A stretch of DNA of 23,478 bases from a virus. Each line of letters begins with the position of its first letter. Position 1 is the first letter of the stretch. The stretch lies in IMG/VR virus record IMGVR_UViG_3300024262_000250, positions 1 through 23,478 of that record; one strand, 5' to 3'. Shown here piece after piece: positions 23,350 to 23,478 of this stretch. The notes under the pieces were generated by a model. It saw only the letters and a program-made list of their open reading frames with translations, made no database searches and was not told the origin of the DNA. The translations under genes and the position numbers were made by a program.

Positions 23350-23478
23350 CTATTCGTCTTTGTACTTGCTCATGATTAATGATTTAATGCTATCCAACAA
23401 ACACTTAGTAATTTCTTCTTGAGATAGTTGATCTAAAATAAATGAAAAGAGTTGTTCATCAACTTCATCTTTATCAAA
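23350..23478 (-). CDS. C-terminal fragment of an unknown phage protein (5' end cut by window)
   Basis: The frame is open from the window edge at 23478 to a TAG at 23350-23352, giving 42 visible residues (FDKDEVDEQLFSFILDQLSQ, then EEITKCLLDSIKSLIMSKYK and DE). It is acidic at first, helical and amphipathic. Codon use and strand match the neighbours, and it is followed by a 39-base gap before the next gene. The fragment is too short to assign a function, and a start outside the window cannot be seen. Confidence 0.6.
   Translation of the reverse strand, partial: FDKDEVDEQLFSFILDQLSQEEITKCLLDSIKSLIMSKYKDE

Noticed and set aside
1-23478. tRNA genes, CRISPR arrays, insertion sequences, integrase or attachment sites
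   Set aside because: I looked for cloverleaf-like gaps, regularly spaced repeats and transposase or integrase motifs and saw none. The gaps are too short to hold a tRNA except 14895-14987, which shows no tRNA arms.

Overview
The window is a 23.5 kb piece of the late structural region of a tailed phage with a contractile tail (myovirus morphotype). It is AT-rich (not counted; well below 40% GC by eye). All genes I accept lie on the minus strand, packed with gaps of 0-93 bases and several overlaps, so transcription runs from high to low coordinates. Both ends are cut inside genes. No tRNA, rRNA, CRISPR array, insertion sequence or integrase was seen, and no gene-free stretch exceeds 100 bases.

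Layout in transcription order. (1) 23478-21654: the tail end of an unknown gene and four small tightly coupled genes of unknown function. (2) 21627-15284: the central baseplate/tube-junction block. It holds a 615-residue virion protein, a LysM protein resembling T4 gp53, a gp27/gpD-like hub protein, a 486-residue tube-like protein, and a gp5/gpV-like spike with OB fold and beta-helix but no lysozyme domain. (3) 15257-12417: a small Ala/Thr/Val-rich protein, then two genes that do not look structural: a protein made of four S1 RNA-binding repeats, and a protein with the signature residues of a glutamine-synthetase-fold amidoligase fused to a pentapeptide-like beta-helix. (4) 12410-5671: the wedge block, with a possible neck/completion protein, gp25, gp6 (baseplate J-like), a small unknown protein and a 1101-residue protein in the position of gp7. 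(5) 5681-1: three large beta-rich proteins with coiled coils and an FnIII-like domain, probably peripheral baseplate or fibre components. The last runs off the window.

Blocks 2, 4 and 5 should build one organelle: hub and spike, the wedges around them, and outer appendages contacting the host. The S1 and amidoligase genes sit between spike and wedge genes, so they are probably made late; one could act on translation, the other on an amide-forming modification.

Host: most starts lack a Shine-Dalgarno sequence and have A-rich leaders, as is usual in Bacteroidota. I therefore lean to a phage of a Bacteroidota host (perhaps a flavobacterium), but this is inference. A short AT-rich box (ATATATAATAAAA or variants) recurs just upstream of many starts and is a candidate late promoter or leader element. 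Two to three of these leaders, including those of the S1 and amidoligase genes, also contain inverted repeats.
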